From contig OX345645.1 in assembly GCA_947044365.1 (NCBI GenBank), positions 5,403,741-5,467,740 of the forward strand: a stretch of DNA of 64,000 bases, read 5' to 3'. This stretch comes from Petrosia ficiformis. Taxonomy: Eukaryota; Porifera; Demospongiae; Haplosclerida; Petrosiidae. Each line of letters opens with the position of its first letter. The stretch's first letter is position 1. Under the pieces are notes generated by a model that made no database searches, was not told where the DNA came from, and saw only the letters and a program-made list of their open reading frames with translations. Shown piece after piece: positions 1 through 10,934 of the stretch. Both the position numbers and the translations under genes were made by a program.

Positions 1-117
1 CAAATATAATAATATATTTTAACTCACAATAAGATGTTCATATCGTGGTCTCTCGTCACGCTCTTTGGTCAAACTATGAATTAAATATTATGATATTATC
101 ATAACATTATAACATAC

Positions 118-1061
118 CATCTTGCAACGAAATCTTTCAGATCTTCAGAGAAGGTGAGGTCTTCAGGTAGTCTGGGTGGAGCACCATCAGTAACACGTTT
201 CAATTGTTGTAACACATTTCTATATGGAGGATAAGGGAACTTCCCAACAGCCAATTCATACTGTATAAAGATATTATATCACATGTTTAGATTATAGTTA
301 TCACATGACTAACTATAGTGATTCCTAAACTCCAAACATCATACCTATGATCATAAGGAAGAGACCCATTGCAAATTCGTTCAGGCTAATGTAAAGATGA
401 GGTATATAAAGTAAAAATAACAATATTGTACATTCTTACAGCAAGATATGGCCGACATCCTATATCAGTTTTAGCTAAAGAATTCACAAGTTCTCCAAAA
501 ATCCCAAAATCACACAATTTAATTTCACCCTTTCGATTCATAAGTATGTTAGATGGTTTCACATCTGAAAAAAAACAATTGATTATAATTAATTATAAAT
601 ATAACTTACCTCTGTGCATTATATTTAATTCATCATAAAGATATTTAAGAGCTTTAAGTGTCTATAAAAATTAATTTACCACACAAGCTAATTAAACTCT
701 TCCCACTCACTGCTTCTGCCATTTTTCCAACAATTAGTTCTGGAATTACTTTACCTAATCTATTATACACAAGATGACATAACTTCTCTAGTGATTTATC
801 CATTAACTCCATACATATCCATACGTCACCATTTAAAGATGTTATATTGGATTTTTCAGTGTAAAGGGATATCATTGGGGAATTCCCCGTATATATTACA
901 TTACATGTATATTACAAACTGTTGGATAATGAATATTTTATTGTTCACCTCTCTAAATAAGGCTGCATAAAAAGTGATAGTATATGGACAGGCTAAACTC
1001 CTCATTGGAACATTATATTCCATAAATATTCTTTTATTCTCAACTTGATCTGGAGTGGTCT
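118..1061 (-). CDS. MAP kinase kinase (MKK3/4/6-like), 3' exons, partial
   Basis: Dual-specificity kinase that would phosphorylate p38/JNK-type MAP kinases in the cytoplasm. I placed exons at 949-1061, 711-about 830, 610-661, 440-564, 314-385 and 118-260, all read leftward. Successive exons give the '[14 protein letters not shown]' segment, '[11 protein letters not shown]', the catalytic loop 'HRDVKPSN', '[10 protein letters not shown]', an activation loop 'NSLAKT' with the Ser and Thr phosphoacceptors in MKK spacing, 'GCRPYLAPERI', 'DVWSLGITI' and '[13 protein letters not shown]'. Most junctions are GT/AG and in frame. The glycine loop and N-terminus (beyond 1061) and the C-terminal end (before 118) were not found. 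One problem: between the exon ending at 949 and 'GDVW' near 830 no AG acceptor gives an open frame. DFGIFG replaces the usual DFGISG. The family is clear; whether this copy is functional is not. Confidence 0.8.
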
Positions 1062-1099
1062 CTGTATTAAATTTATCCTGTTGTATCTTTGGATAATTC

Positions 1100-3050
1100 A
1101 ATATTTTTGATCAAAGAAACAAAGATCTCACATTATCAGACAACAAAAAACTAGTACAAAAATTAGACATTTATACAGAAAACAATATCAGTTCTGGAAG
1201 GTTCCGGAGTCACTAAGTGTAAATGTTGTAACTGCATTGTATTTATTTCAGACAGGTTGACTGGTAAGACTACATCATAATACATCAAATAAATAATCAA
1301 TAACAGGGATTTTTTTAACTGGAGACTTGCACTAGCATGCTCTCTGATGTACGTGTTTATTATAATATATAGTTAGTGTATTATAAATAATACTATATAC
1401 AGTTAATCATATAACATCCCATAGTGTATGTAAAATATAGAACATGACTACTAGGGATATACCAGATAGCTACACACGAAAATGATTCATAATTCTGAGG
1501 ATGTAGTCTAAGGAATTATGAGTATCATTTGAGTCAGGGTCATGTTTTATATGACTTGTATCCATAGAAGCCAGAATATAAAACGCTTATAATAACCTAG
1601 TAATGCTTATTGCGTCATTTGGTAACCTGGTAACTGTTTTCGTCATTAAAGACAGAAAATTTTATCAGGTGAATCTTATTAATATCTTTGGAGGCCCTAG
1701 CACATAAAATGTACTGTACATGAAGACTTTATGTAATATATTACATAAATACATTCCTTATATGTACATGTGCTAAAAAATAACTGCAATAAATTAGTAA
1801 GCACTGATGTGTGACTTTATCCTTATTATGATAAAATGATAATGCTACTGATAACTGATACATGTATGTATATACAGTACTAGAAATAATGGAAGTATAC
1901 ATTTTGTAATAGTAGAACTATCATTTTACACTTCCATTTGTTCCTGATTACAATTGCAATCGTTTTGTTATGAAAATGATGATGATTGTGTACATGTATG
2001 TTAGTAAATATAATAATTATCATAATTATAATTAAAATGAGCATTTTTGTTTTGTTTTGGTGGAGCTCTTAATAAATAATTCTTTTCAGCTCTATAACTA
2101 TCATATTTGATATGACTGAAGATTCTACCTTACTTAGCAGGATAGAAGAGTTGTTAACAAAGCCATTGACGTCAAAATTATGCTTCACTATCACCAGGAA
2201 AAGAGTAAGGTGAGCACTTGATAGTATAATAGTCCTATGGGCAATGCCCACCTCTGTACTACCTTGTATAACTTCTGCAGTGAATCACTTATTTAGACAG
2301 AAGACCTTTAAGAAAGCCATAGATACCAAAAACATGTTTCATTAGCTGCAGAAAAGCAGCAAGGCAAGTGTTTGATAGCGCAGTAGTCAGAAGTGACGCC
2401 CATACTTAGCTCAGATTTCAAAGTTTTGAGGAAGTATCTTCCATCTAAGAATTCACACTGCTTGGCTAAACACATTCTCGTCTTCACAGCTGATAGTCTA
2501 AACAACTGGTGTGATAATGTATACTACATGTGATTGCTTTAAAGTGTGACTACCATTCACACTATCAGGAGATAATAATTACATCATTTTTTGGTGATCC
2601 CAATAACAAATCTTGTATCACCATAATTACCATGTGTGTCTGCCCATGTACAATTATGATTTTAATCTTAACAGTCACTACAGGTTATCATAGGTATAAT
2701 GTATCTAGATATAGCTATTTCTACAGTTAGAGCAAAGAATTGTTAAATTTTGAGCCTGTGTTTAGTTGATAAATCATTCATGGCAACGTCCACTTTTCAC
2801 TAGCAGATTAGCTCTTCTCTATCATCTTTCTGTGGACCTGGCTTTTACTCTCACTGGAACTGGAGGCATCATTAAGCTTATAGATTAATCCCATAAAAGT
2901 AAGCTAAAGTTAGAAGAATGAATTTTTGTTTAACACTTAATACATGTACATCAATAATAATTTTTAAATTTCATGATTTTTAAAGCCGGGAAACATAACA
3001 GATTGCTTGGAAAAATAGCAGTGCCCTGCTTCCCTGCTTTGTGGCAAGCA
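1100..3050. other. Gene-poor AT-rich stretch
   Basis: No exon with both coding similarity and usable splice sites was seen on either strand. The N-terminal exons of the MAP2K should lie here or further right but were not recognised. Short ORFs at 2069-2251, 2308-2505 and 2530-2730 show no domain. Confidence 0.4.
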
Positions 3051-3057
3051 CTGCTAT

Positions 3058-3397
3058 ATGCATAATGTAAGTAAGTATGTACATGTATGTATAGGGTATA
3101 TGCAATATATGTACATGTGTACATGTATGTATGTATGTATGTATGCATGTGTGTGTACATATGTCCTAGCTATTTCTGTATGTATGTGCATGTAAGTATG
3201 TACATGTATGTACATACATGTATGTGTGTACATGTACATGTATGTATGTATGTATGCATATATGTATATGTTGTATGTCTGTATGTATGTACATGTAATG
3301 TACATGTAAGTATGTATGCATGTATGTATGTGTGTGTGTATACATGTATATGTCGTGTGTCTGTATGTATGTACATATAAGTACATGTATGTATGTA

Positions 3398-3435
<38 letters not shown>
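3058..3435. repeat. TGTA tetranucleotide microsatellite ending in an AT run
   Basis: Imperfect tandem TGTA/TGCA units from about 3058 to 3402, then pure AT dinucleotides to about 3435. The Met/Tyr/Val/Cys and His/Thr/Tyr-rich ORFs here on both strands are artefacts of the repeat. Confidence 0.9.
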
Positions 3436-3437
<2 letters not shown>

Positions 3438-3590
3438 ATAGTTAACAAAAACATCAAAAAGCCAACAGGACGTATATATGGCATATATCCCCGACCACAG
3501 GGCAGTTATACAACCGCAGAGAAGTTATACAACCACATCAAAGTTCGTTCACGAGTACAGCAGGAATATATGCCATATATCATCCCTGGT

Positions 3591-3612
3591 ATGACGTCAT
3601 GCACATGCGCAG
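3591..3612 (+). promoter_or_regulatory. CRE-like plus NRF1-like sites
   Basis: A perfect CRE palindrome TGACGTCA is followed six bases later by CATGCGCA, an NRF1-type half site. The pairing is common in animal promoters. Whether it drives transcription of the adjacent NLR fragment is inference. Confidence 0.3.
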
Positions 3613-3781
3613 TCGATCTAGTCACCAAAAGTCTTCAGATGATGAAGGCTATGTCGACAAGTAAACACACAAAAGAAGCTCTCTTTGTCTCTTATATCGC
3701 TGAAAGTGTAAGGTGTGTTAGCCTGTTACTCGTGTCCATTGTCCTGTTCTTCTTTGATGTTTCTCTTAGCTATAGTAAATA

Positions 3782-3987
3782 TTATACTTGGGAGATCTCA
3801 GAACAGGTAATGACATCATTTTTTCATGAAGAGATAATTCATCATGTTACAAATATGTTGAAGAGAAATGTAAACATGAAGTTCCTGAAAGTTAGGTTCT
3901 GGGGTTGTATACCATCTAAAGATACATATAAAAAAGACTGGATACCAACGATACATCAATTCTGGGAAACTGTGTTACTACATTCGC
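3782..3987 (+). pseudogene. Captured NLR LRR fragment
   Basis: About 206 bp matching the reverse complement of about 6003-6208 in NLR locus A at roughly 95% identity by eye. It reads in sense on the + strand and includes the 'HEEIIHHVTNMLKRN' stretch. It has no start, stop or splice context of its own. It lies inverted about 2 kb from its source, so a transcript through both could fold into a hairpin. Confidence 0.8.
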
Positions 3988-4049
3988 CTCGGGCCAATAT
4001 CTCGGTGCTCGGGTCTTATATTTGCCATATGTCCCTCGAAGCCATGGTA

Positions 4050-4275
4050 TATATATTACATATATATATATATATATGTGTGTGTATGTACATGTATGTA
4101 TATATATATGTATGGACACAGTATGGCATATTTATGTACATGTATATTATATTGTACATGTATGAATGAACGTAAGTATGTGTGTATGTATGCTTGTACA
4201 TGTATATATATGTATGTAAGTAAATATGTACATTTATATGCACCTGTATGTTTGTACATGTATGTATGTAAATTT
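4050..4275. repeat. ATGT/ATAT microsatellite
   Basis: Imperfect TGTA and TATA units between the NLR-fragment element and a MITE. No coding content. Confidence 0.8.
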
Positions 4276-4547
4276 AGTGTTGTTTTAGTTTGACAATAAT
4301 GACTACTTTTAGTTATAGTATGTCTAGTTTATCAAACTTGTAGTTTAGTTATAGTTTAGTAAAATTAGGCTTACTAAAAGGGGTTTAGTTTTAGTTAACA
4401 ATCTAAAAGTGACAATAATTATTGGCAAATATTCATTTTAGTTAGTTGTAGTTATTTCAGTAGACTTGTAATTTAGTTAAATTAAAAGACAAAATGCCTA
4501 GTAAAAAGAGATTTAGTTATAGTTATAGTTAACCCCAAAACAACACT
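4276..4547. mobile_element. MITE, AGTGTTGTTTTAG family, copy 1
   Basis: Begins AGTGTTGTTTTAGT and ends AAAACAACACT, imperfect terminal inverted repeats. The interior is built from 'TTTAGTTATAGT' motifs and their complements, so the element can fold along most of its length. A full relative lies at 49638-49917 and a partial one at 48084-48240. No ORF. Confidence 0.75.
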
Positions 4548-4678
4548 GAATGTAATGCATACATACATAAAGACATACCTACATTCATACATACATAAAT
4601 ACATAGTTACATTCTCACTTACATAAATACATAGCTACATTCATACATTCATACATATATAAATACATACCTAAATTC

Positions 4679-4865
4679 ACAAGAATAATAAAAAACATTT
4701 TCAATAAAAATGATAGAACATGTAGGGATGTCAAAACCCAAAAAGCATGCGAACAAGGATAGGTGGGACAAAAAATTAAACAAACCAATTCCATATAACC
4801 CTACATAAGTACATGTCACTAAAGAACAAAAGACAAAGTAGGTATGTACTTATGTAGGGTTATAC
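4679..4865 (+). mobile_element. Foldback MITE copy 1 (truncated)
   Basis: Shares the full left arm ('ACAAGAATAATAAAAAACAT' to 'CCCTACATAAGTA') with the complete palindromic element at 52326-52625. Only the first bases of the right arm ('GTACTTATGTAGGGTTATA') remain before microsatellite sequence takes over. Confidence 0.85.
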
Positions 4866-4939
4866 AAGTACGTATATGCAGATGAATGTATGTAATGTAT
4901 ACATGTGCATTGTACTTTTATGTGTGTAGTATATAAATA

Positions 4940-5023
4940 CATGATGTTATTGGAGATGTAGAAAGAAAGAAAGAAAGAAAGACACCTGAGCCAATGGAAA
5001 AATGAAAAATGAGAGTTGCCTCA
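4940..5023 (-). mobile_element. tRNA-derived SINE copy 3, 5'-truncated
   Basis: Reading leftward it has the 'TGCCTCAGG'-like joint, a short body, a (CTTT)n tract and the 3' end 'ACATCTCCAATAACATCATG'. This matches the 3' halves of the SINEs at 48717-48881 and 49963-50121. The tRNA-like head is missing, the usual result of incomplete reverse transcription. Confidence 0.75.
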
Positions 5024-5211
5024 TGTACATGTAGTATATGTATGTTCAAATGTACATCCATACATGTATGTATGTTAGATTCTATTCTACTAGCACACAT
5101 GCCATTATAGTTAGTGGATAGTTTATCATACAAAAAAAAACAGGAGGTATTCGCTAATAAGTAATATCACCAGGGCAATAATTATGCTGTGACTGTAATA
5201 TAACAATGTAT

Positions 5212-5565
5212 ATATTCTATTCTACTAGGAACTCATATTCTAGAGGTATACTTATTGTACTAGATGATGATGAAGAGTTTTTTCTGATACAGGTGTTGGA
5301 ACAAAGTATTTCAGATTTGTATTACAACTGCTTGTAGTTGTAATCTAATTCTTAAAATGTCTAATAGTACCTCTGATATTAATAGTACCTCTTGAGAAAC
5401 TGAAGATAATAGACATGATACTAGATAATTAACTGTATTTTCATAATATAACACACATTACGTGTCATTCTGTACAATGTAACAATGTATTGTATTGTGA
5501 ATTTTGGATACACCATGCTGATGAGACCCAATAGGTCGAAACAATCTGATCAGATGTCCATGGTT
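5212..5565 (+). repeat. Hammerhead-bearing repeat, copy 1
   Basis: About 350 bp homologous to 20395-20787. It contains a 9-bp hairpin (ATTACAACT / AGTTGTAAT, near 5319-5343) about 170 bases upstream of a hammerhead ribozyme at its 3' end. A third, partial copy of the upstream part lies at about 49393-49510. Confidence 0.75.
5512..5564 (+). ncRNA. Type I hammerhead ribozyme, copy 1
   Basis: Self-cleaving RNA. All conserved core elements are present: stem I ACCATG / CATGGT (6 bp), core CTGATGA, stem II GACC-CAATA-GGTC, core GAAA, stem III, and cleavage triplet GTC before CATGGT. Stem III has a one-base bulge compared with the copy at 20733. Small type I hammerheads occur in metazoan Penelope-like elements and retrozymes and in some introns. 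Cleavage would fall after C5558. Confidence 0.88.
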
Positions 5566-5705
5566 CGCCAGCACACCCATTCACATTTTTCATACATCCA
5601 CACACACATACTCACTCACCCTTCACACATACACATTCATACATACACACACTCACACATTTACACACACACATTTTTCACACATACACACACATTTTTT
5701 AAACA
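5560..5705. repeat. Short CATACACA-rich tract
   Basis: Low-complexity CA/CATA sequence of about 130 bp between the hammerhead and the candidate exon at 5772. The paralogous position near locus B holds about 2.5 kb of ACAT array. Confidence 0.7.
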
Positions 5706-5771
5706 GATGACGACCTTTGAGTACCTACAACTAATTACTATTCAGTTAACTTCATTTTCTTCCTCTTATAG

Positions 5772-5823
5772 TTGATGTAGAGATTCATGATATAACAGTA
5801 GAGTTGAGATCTCAGCTCATTTG
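5772..5823 (+). pseudogene. Candidate terminal exon 'VDVEIHD', copy 1
   Basis: After a good acceptor (TTCCTCTTATAG) the + strand reads about 17 codons starting VDVEIHDITVELRSQ and then a stop. The same exon with its acceptor recurs at 23565-23617. Conservation of acceptor, frame and stop in both suggests the last exon of an unrecognised + strand gene, convergent with the NLR. Upstream exons were not found, so the type assignment is provisional. Confidence 0.35.
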
Positions 5824-5875
5824 ATATTTATATTACTTATGTTAATGTAGAAAGGATTATAATTCTAATAATTAT

Positions 5876-8800
5876 TTAATACCATGTTTTGATTATTGGA
5901 TGTGGACCAAGTTTCTTTTCTTTACGTTGAGTAATCAGTGTTTTCTTCATATCATTTAGTATGTCTATCATAATAGATGATTTTGGAATACTAACATAAC
6001 ATAATGATGGATGTAGTAACACAGTTTCCCAGAATTGATGTATCGTTGGTATCCAGTCTTTTTCATATGTATCTTTAGATGGTATACGACCCCAGAACCT
6101 AAATTTCAGGAACTTCATGTTTACATTTCTCTTCAACATATTTGTAACATGCTGAATTATCTCTTCATGAAAAATTGATGTCATTACCTGTTCTGAGATC
6201 TCCCAAGTATAAAATAACACTGCCAGTGATTTTAGATTATCAGTAGCTTCAAAAAATCCTTCAAATTAATATTTTTTGATATTAAATTTTTAATATTTAC
6301 ATTCAGTTCTTGTAGTGTGTTGTTTCTTCTCAGACCAGTAGTCAGGCATTCGATAGGTAATGTACAATTGAATAATAGACTATTGAGCTCCAGACATTGT
6401 AGTGATTTGTTTGATGATAGCATCAATTGAAGAGATTTTCCTACTTCATCACGAAACAAAACAATGTCTATAGAGTATACTCTAAGAGCTTTGATAGTTG
6501 TGTTACTGGAGATAGTTCATCTTGACTTTCTTCTCTCTCTAGTACTATATGAAGATGTTGTAGAAAAGGGTTAGAATCTAAATAGATAATGAGTGGTATC
6601 AATGGTTTATATAGGGATAGACTTTTCAAGTTAGCAATATTTCTTCCAACATTTTCTAATCCAGTTGATGAAGTTTCTGTTTTCTTCACAGGATATGTTA
6701 TGATATCATGTACTGTATCATTACTGATATTTAGTGCTGTAAGAGATTCATTAACTGGTATGATACATAGAGATGGGAGTAATCCTTTAATAGGTATATT
6801 CAGTTTAACAGCTTGTAATGTTTGGTTGTTTTTCAATAGCTCTTCAATTTGTATTGACTTAGTACGAGTAGAGTCTGATGATAGTGAAAAGAACTGGATT
6901 GTATCATTTCTCTCTACTCCAGTGAGCAAACTATTTATTAATGAGTTGAATTCCGATTGTGAAAACCTAATTAAAAGTTCTTTAATAGTATGATTTGTAG
7001 ACAATACCTTCTCCATTTCCACTAATAATTCATTATCAATATGCTCTTCTGATAGAGTAGAAAGGAAATTTTCAATTTGTACATGTAGGATAGTCAATTG
7101 AAGCAGTTTAAACAGGTGTGTGAACATGATCACAACTGAATCATTATGCATGGTACCATGTGTCCATGCATGAATATAACTTTCTTGAAGGTACTGACAC
7201 AATGATGATTGGTGTATCTTGATTACTGATGTTATATCATGATATGCCGCTTCTCATTACAATGCAATTATAATTATTCATGTTTGAATCTTCATTGTAA
7301 AGTTTCAACTTGTCATGAACATATTCATGATGGAGATAGTTCCAAGTCATCTTTGAGTTCTTCAGGAGAAAGGACAAACACAATAAATCAAATTGTGATG
7401 AATTCACTCTTTCTACACAGAGAGAGGAGTTTTTAATGGGTGAAACAAATATCTGACACAATACTTTGTTTTCAGACTCGTAAATCAGATGAAGTAATTG
7501 TATAGTATCTGTATCATAATAGGGTTCATGAAGAGGATATTCACTCATGAATGAATTAGGAATGTCATTACAAAGTAATTGTGGATTCTGATGAAACATA
7601 GAGTACTGACGAGATTCAAAACCAAACAATGGTTCCCTTATACACTGTAAGTCTACCTCTTTATTGAAATACTCTCCATAGCTGTCATCTTTAAGTTCAG
7701 TAAGACCTGCCACAAATCTTAGTGTCATGCGAAAGTGAGTTCCATGGAAATGTTCTCTAAACAGAACTTTTTGATCATCATGGTGAGTTATCCACCATGC
7801 TGCTAGGAACTCTTGAATGGTTAGGTGAAGAAACTGATGTTTAGTGGTGTCTGCTATCTTGTAACAGTTCATTAATCCAAAATGTTCACACTTCAATGAA
7901 TGTGATAACTTTAGTATTTCATTTCTATTGAAAGTGGTATTTTGTGTCTTCAGCTTCTCATAAGCACAACAACAAAGTTCATCAAATGCTCTCTTTTGAT
8001 CTTCTTGTAGTTCCTCAAGTGATTCAACTGTGTCTGGATCAAGCTCTTGTTTTTTCATTGATCTCTTTACAGCATAAAGTATATATTTCTTGTAAAACTT
8101 AGTCAAAGTGTTAGGAAGAATAAAGCCACTCAGCTGATAAACTCTCACTAACATGGAACATACAAACGGTATATAACATAATGACAAGACATCTTCCCCA
8201 ATTTCCAATTCCTTTATTAATTGTTCAGCATTCTCTGCAGTCAGTTCTTTCCTGATGTATGAAAAAATCTCTTGTTTCTCAAAACCTAATACTTCAACAT
8301 GACGATTAACACTGTGTAGTTGAAGAAGTTTTGCTGAAGCATATGTACGTGAAGTAACTAGTACATTACATTTGTGTAGTTGTCTTCCTTGAATAATATC
8401 CAGTATGAATGATCTGTTTTGGTCTCTTCCCTTAAACTCATCCCATCCATCAAATATTAGTAACAAATCTTTACCATCAGTCTCCATGATCCCATCACTA
8501 ACAGCTTTACACATCCTTTTATTGCCATGAAATAAAGAAACAAGATCATAAATGTTTTCAGCTGATGATGCTTCCTCATCTCTAAGAGAAATAAGAAAGA
8601 CAAGATCAAAGGAACACTTTTCTAGTTCATTCTTAGCCCACATGTTACACAGTTTATGACAGAGTGTAGTTTTTCCTACACCTGGAGGTCCATCAGCTAC
8701 TACTTTGATTGGACTATTATCATCATTATGTTTCAGTACATCTTGTATGTCTATTTTCTCTGATACATTCATAAGGTTATCTAAGTTTCCATGTAACATA

Positions 8801-9005
8801 TTCCATAACCTCTTCATTCCTTCTGGTTCAGAAAGACATCCTCCATGTCCCTTAATGAGTCCTAGTTGTCTAAACTTGTCTCCACCGATACGTCGCTCTA
8901 ACAAGTCATTATAAACTACAGGATTTTGAAGATATTGATCACGCAATCCTTGAGCAAACTTTTCAGTGTCAGCAGTGACGTCAGATGATACGACTAGTGA
9001 ACCAC
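5876..9005 (-). pseudogene. NACHT-LRR exon of NLR locus A
   Basis: The frame opens after the acceptor TATTCACACAG at 9005. The open part to 7237 holds Walker A GPPGVGKTT, Walker B 'LLLIFDGWDEF', 'VTSRTYASA' and the NLR winged-helix motif 'HLTIQEFLAAWW'. The frame then breaks near 7240, 6465 and 6225, but the shifted pieces (7202-6468, 6459-6232, 6220-5876) match consecutive segments of the locus B LRR region ('NNTLQELNVN', 'LHPSLCYVSIPKSS'). I chose the acceptor and not the Met at 9126, because bases 9006-9126 are intron plus a dispersed repeat. Confidence 0.85.
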
Positions 9006-10032
9006 CTGTGTGAATATAATAGAATCTAGGTATTAAGTTAGCCCTTAGAGGACTGATGTCACATATATGTGACGTTTGAACCCTATGCGATTCGGAGTGT
9101 GTTCCTAGCATTACGAAGCACTCCAAATGCTTGTAGTTGGTGTCAGGGACAAGCCCATGAAAATGGCTGTAAGCTGATGGTTTTTTTCAGCCGCCCTTTG
9201 CGTAAATAACAAGTACAAGGGGAATTTTAAAGGAGGGTGTCCTCAAGTTAATTGGAGTTCAAAGGGGGCATAGTCCCCTAACAGCCAACGTGACTTGGGG
9301 TTACAGTGACTTTGCCCACGTGGTCTGGTGGGTACCTGAGGCATTTTCCTTCCTGTAAAACACAAAATCGTTGTTGTAGCTGGTCAGTCCCAATATAGTA
9401 GTAACAATCCACCCACCAAGTGGAAATGCAGAAGACGCACCCAATGCTCACGTTTCTACATTAAATCACATCCAGTGTAAGGGTAAGAAATGTAATCATG
9501 AAAGAATTAAAAGTAAGCTATCTATAAACGCTATATTCTATGAATAAGGAAAGTGCAAAAATGTTATTCTGGGTAATGTATGATATTACACAGAATGAGT
9601 CATGAAAGATCTGAAGTATCATTCAGTATAACAGGATACTGAAGTATCACATACCAATATACTCACTCATATGACTGTTAATCATATTTTATTTTCAAGT
9701 TGTACCAAATGGTTAAGATCAACTGCTTGCATGTTTATCAGCAAGATACTAACAAAATCGGTATTTGGGTGGTGCAAGAACTTGCCTTCAAGAGTTAAAA
9801 GTTATTAAGTAATATCAATTGCACGAACCACTTGGGAAAAAAATTATAAAATCCACTAAGACAAAACGACATATGTAAATGTACATAACTAAACTATAAA
9901 GTAGTTATATTACTATACAAATTACAATTATTATAATATGATATTTCTCAAGTCAAGCTGTACTGTGAATTGTATGTATACCATCCTCATATAATTATAA
10001 GAATCATACTATTGTTATATATACTCACTCAC
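9006..10032. other. Intron of NLR locus A with a CCCTTAGAG repeat
   Basis: The part nearest the NACHT exon (about 9041-9350) is a dispersed repeat shared with 16562-16850 and 42089-42265. The rest (9360-10030) shows no coding or repeat signal I can support. Confidence 0.55.
9041..9350 (+). repeat. CCCTTAGAG/TGATGTCACATA repeat, copy 1
   Basis: Begins CCCTTAGAGGACTGATGTCACATATATGTGAC and shares 'AAGCACTCCAAATGC', 'CCCATGAAAATGGCT' and 'GGTGGG' blocks with copies at 16562 and 42089. Those copies start directly after TTAA, as piggyBac-type insertions do. No transposase was seen. Confidence 0.6.
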
Positions 10033-10089
10033 CCTTGGTCATAGACTTCTCCATGCCATACTGTTCAGTGTGACTCTGATCAATGGGGT
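10033..10089 (-). pseudogene. Short linker exon of NLR locus A
   Basis: 57 bp between TTTGTATAG and GTGAGTGAG, phase 1 at both ends, reading DPIDQSHTEQYGMEKSMTK. It joins the caspase-like exon to NACHT in frame. Locus C has no equivalent and splices caspase directly to NACHT. Confidence 0.55.
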
Positions 10090-10191
10090 CTATACAAACA
10101 AAGTAAATAATGGAAGAGGATTAGCTGTACATCACATCTGAAGAGTTTCTACAAATTAATTCAAAGATAATATTCAAAATAATATTTATAC

Positions 10192-10934
10192 CTTTTAGGA
10201 ACACTTCTCCAACACAAGATGTCTGGTAAGGCAGTTGAACATCTTCACCATCATTTTTAACATCCTCGTGTGTTCGAGCTAGAATAGTAGTAATTGGAAT
10301 TGGAAGTTTCAGATATTTGCAGAGGTGACGAGTCCATACTCCACCTTCTCTATTTCCTCTGGCCCTTTCACCAGGGTATGTTGCATAAGCAATATCAGAC
10401 TGAGGAGGTGGTACAAGGGATACAGTACTCTAGGGACTGGCACGTGTAGTTCCAGCACTCAAACAAGAATCAAACAAAAACAAATGTGTGCATTCCTTCT
10501 TTGTTTCTGTCTTTTTGGGAGAAGATCGAAAAAAGAAAGAATGTCTTCTTCAATATAGAATCGTTCCACAACATCTTTCCCTTTTTGCATTGGTAATATA
10601 AAGGGTTTTCCAGATTCATCAATTCCACCATGACCAGCAAAATAGAAGGCCATACACTTACAGCTCAAAGGATACCTCATTTCAGGTGCTGAAGCAGCTT
10701 TTATCAAACAGGCTAATTCTTCACAGGTTTGATCCTGCCGACGATCTACAGCAAATTTTAAATCATCCTCAAATGTTGAAGACACAAGATCAACATCAGC
10801 CTTAGTCCCTTTAGGACCGTATATCCCAATAACAAAAGCAAAACCCTTAATATTGTCTGCATCTACTTCTCTGTATCGATTTTTAATTCGCTGTGTTTCC
10901 ATGTCAAGCATGTCTTGACTAATACTGAAATTAC
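10192..10934 (-). pseudogene. Caspase-like (peptidase C14) exon of NLR locus A, disrupted
   Basis: A caspase/metacaspase-fold cysteine protease domain. 'FYFAGHGGIDESGKPFILP' carries the catalytic His of the HG dyad. The strand with the catalytic Cys, 'FLFDSCLSA', lies in another frame from about 10490 leftward, so a frameshift separates the dyad, and a TAG follows shortly after. The distal part 'GGVWTRHLCKYLK' and the donor at 10192 are conserved with locus C. Start is the acceptor CTACTTATTTAG at 10935. An ORF finder calls only the first 150 codons. As a family these enzymes cut after acidic or basic residues; the specificity of this one cannot be read. Confidence 0.8.

Larger units (their letters stand above)
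3436..4060. mobile_element. Putative non-autonomous element carrying an NLR gene fragment
   Basis: The outer parts look like degenerate inverted repeats: the left side (about 3428-3520) and the reverse complement of the right side (about 3990-4060) share an 'ATATACCAT' start, a 'GGCA-ATAT' block and a CCCGA/CAC block. The middle (3782-3987) is a near-identical copy of the LRR coding sequence of NLR locus A. A CRE-like TGACGTCA and an NRF1-like CATGCGCA half site sit at about 3591-3612, as in a small promoter. No transposase ORF is present. The class is unknown, and the ends are uncertain because both abut microsatellites. Confidence 0.4.

Noticed and set aside
1245..1275. Possible short + strand exon (TTTATTTCAG ... 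GTAAGAC)
   Set aside because: Only 16 bases between the signals, and no neighbouring + strand coding sequence.
9006..9126. Met at 9126 as the start of the NLR locus A protein
   Set aside because: The first 40 codons are intron plus dispersed repeat. The acceptor at 9006 matches loci B and C.
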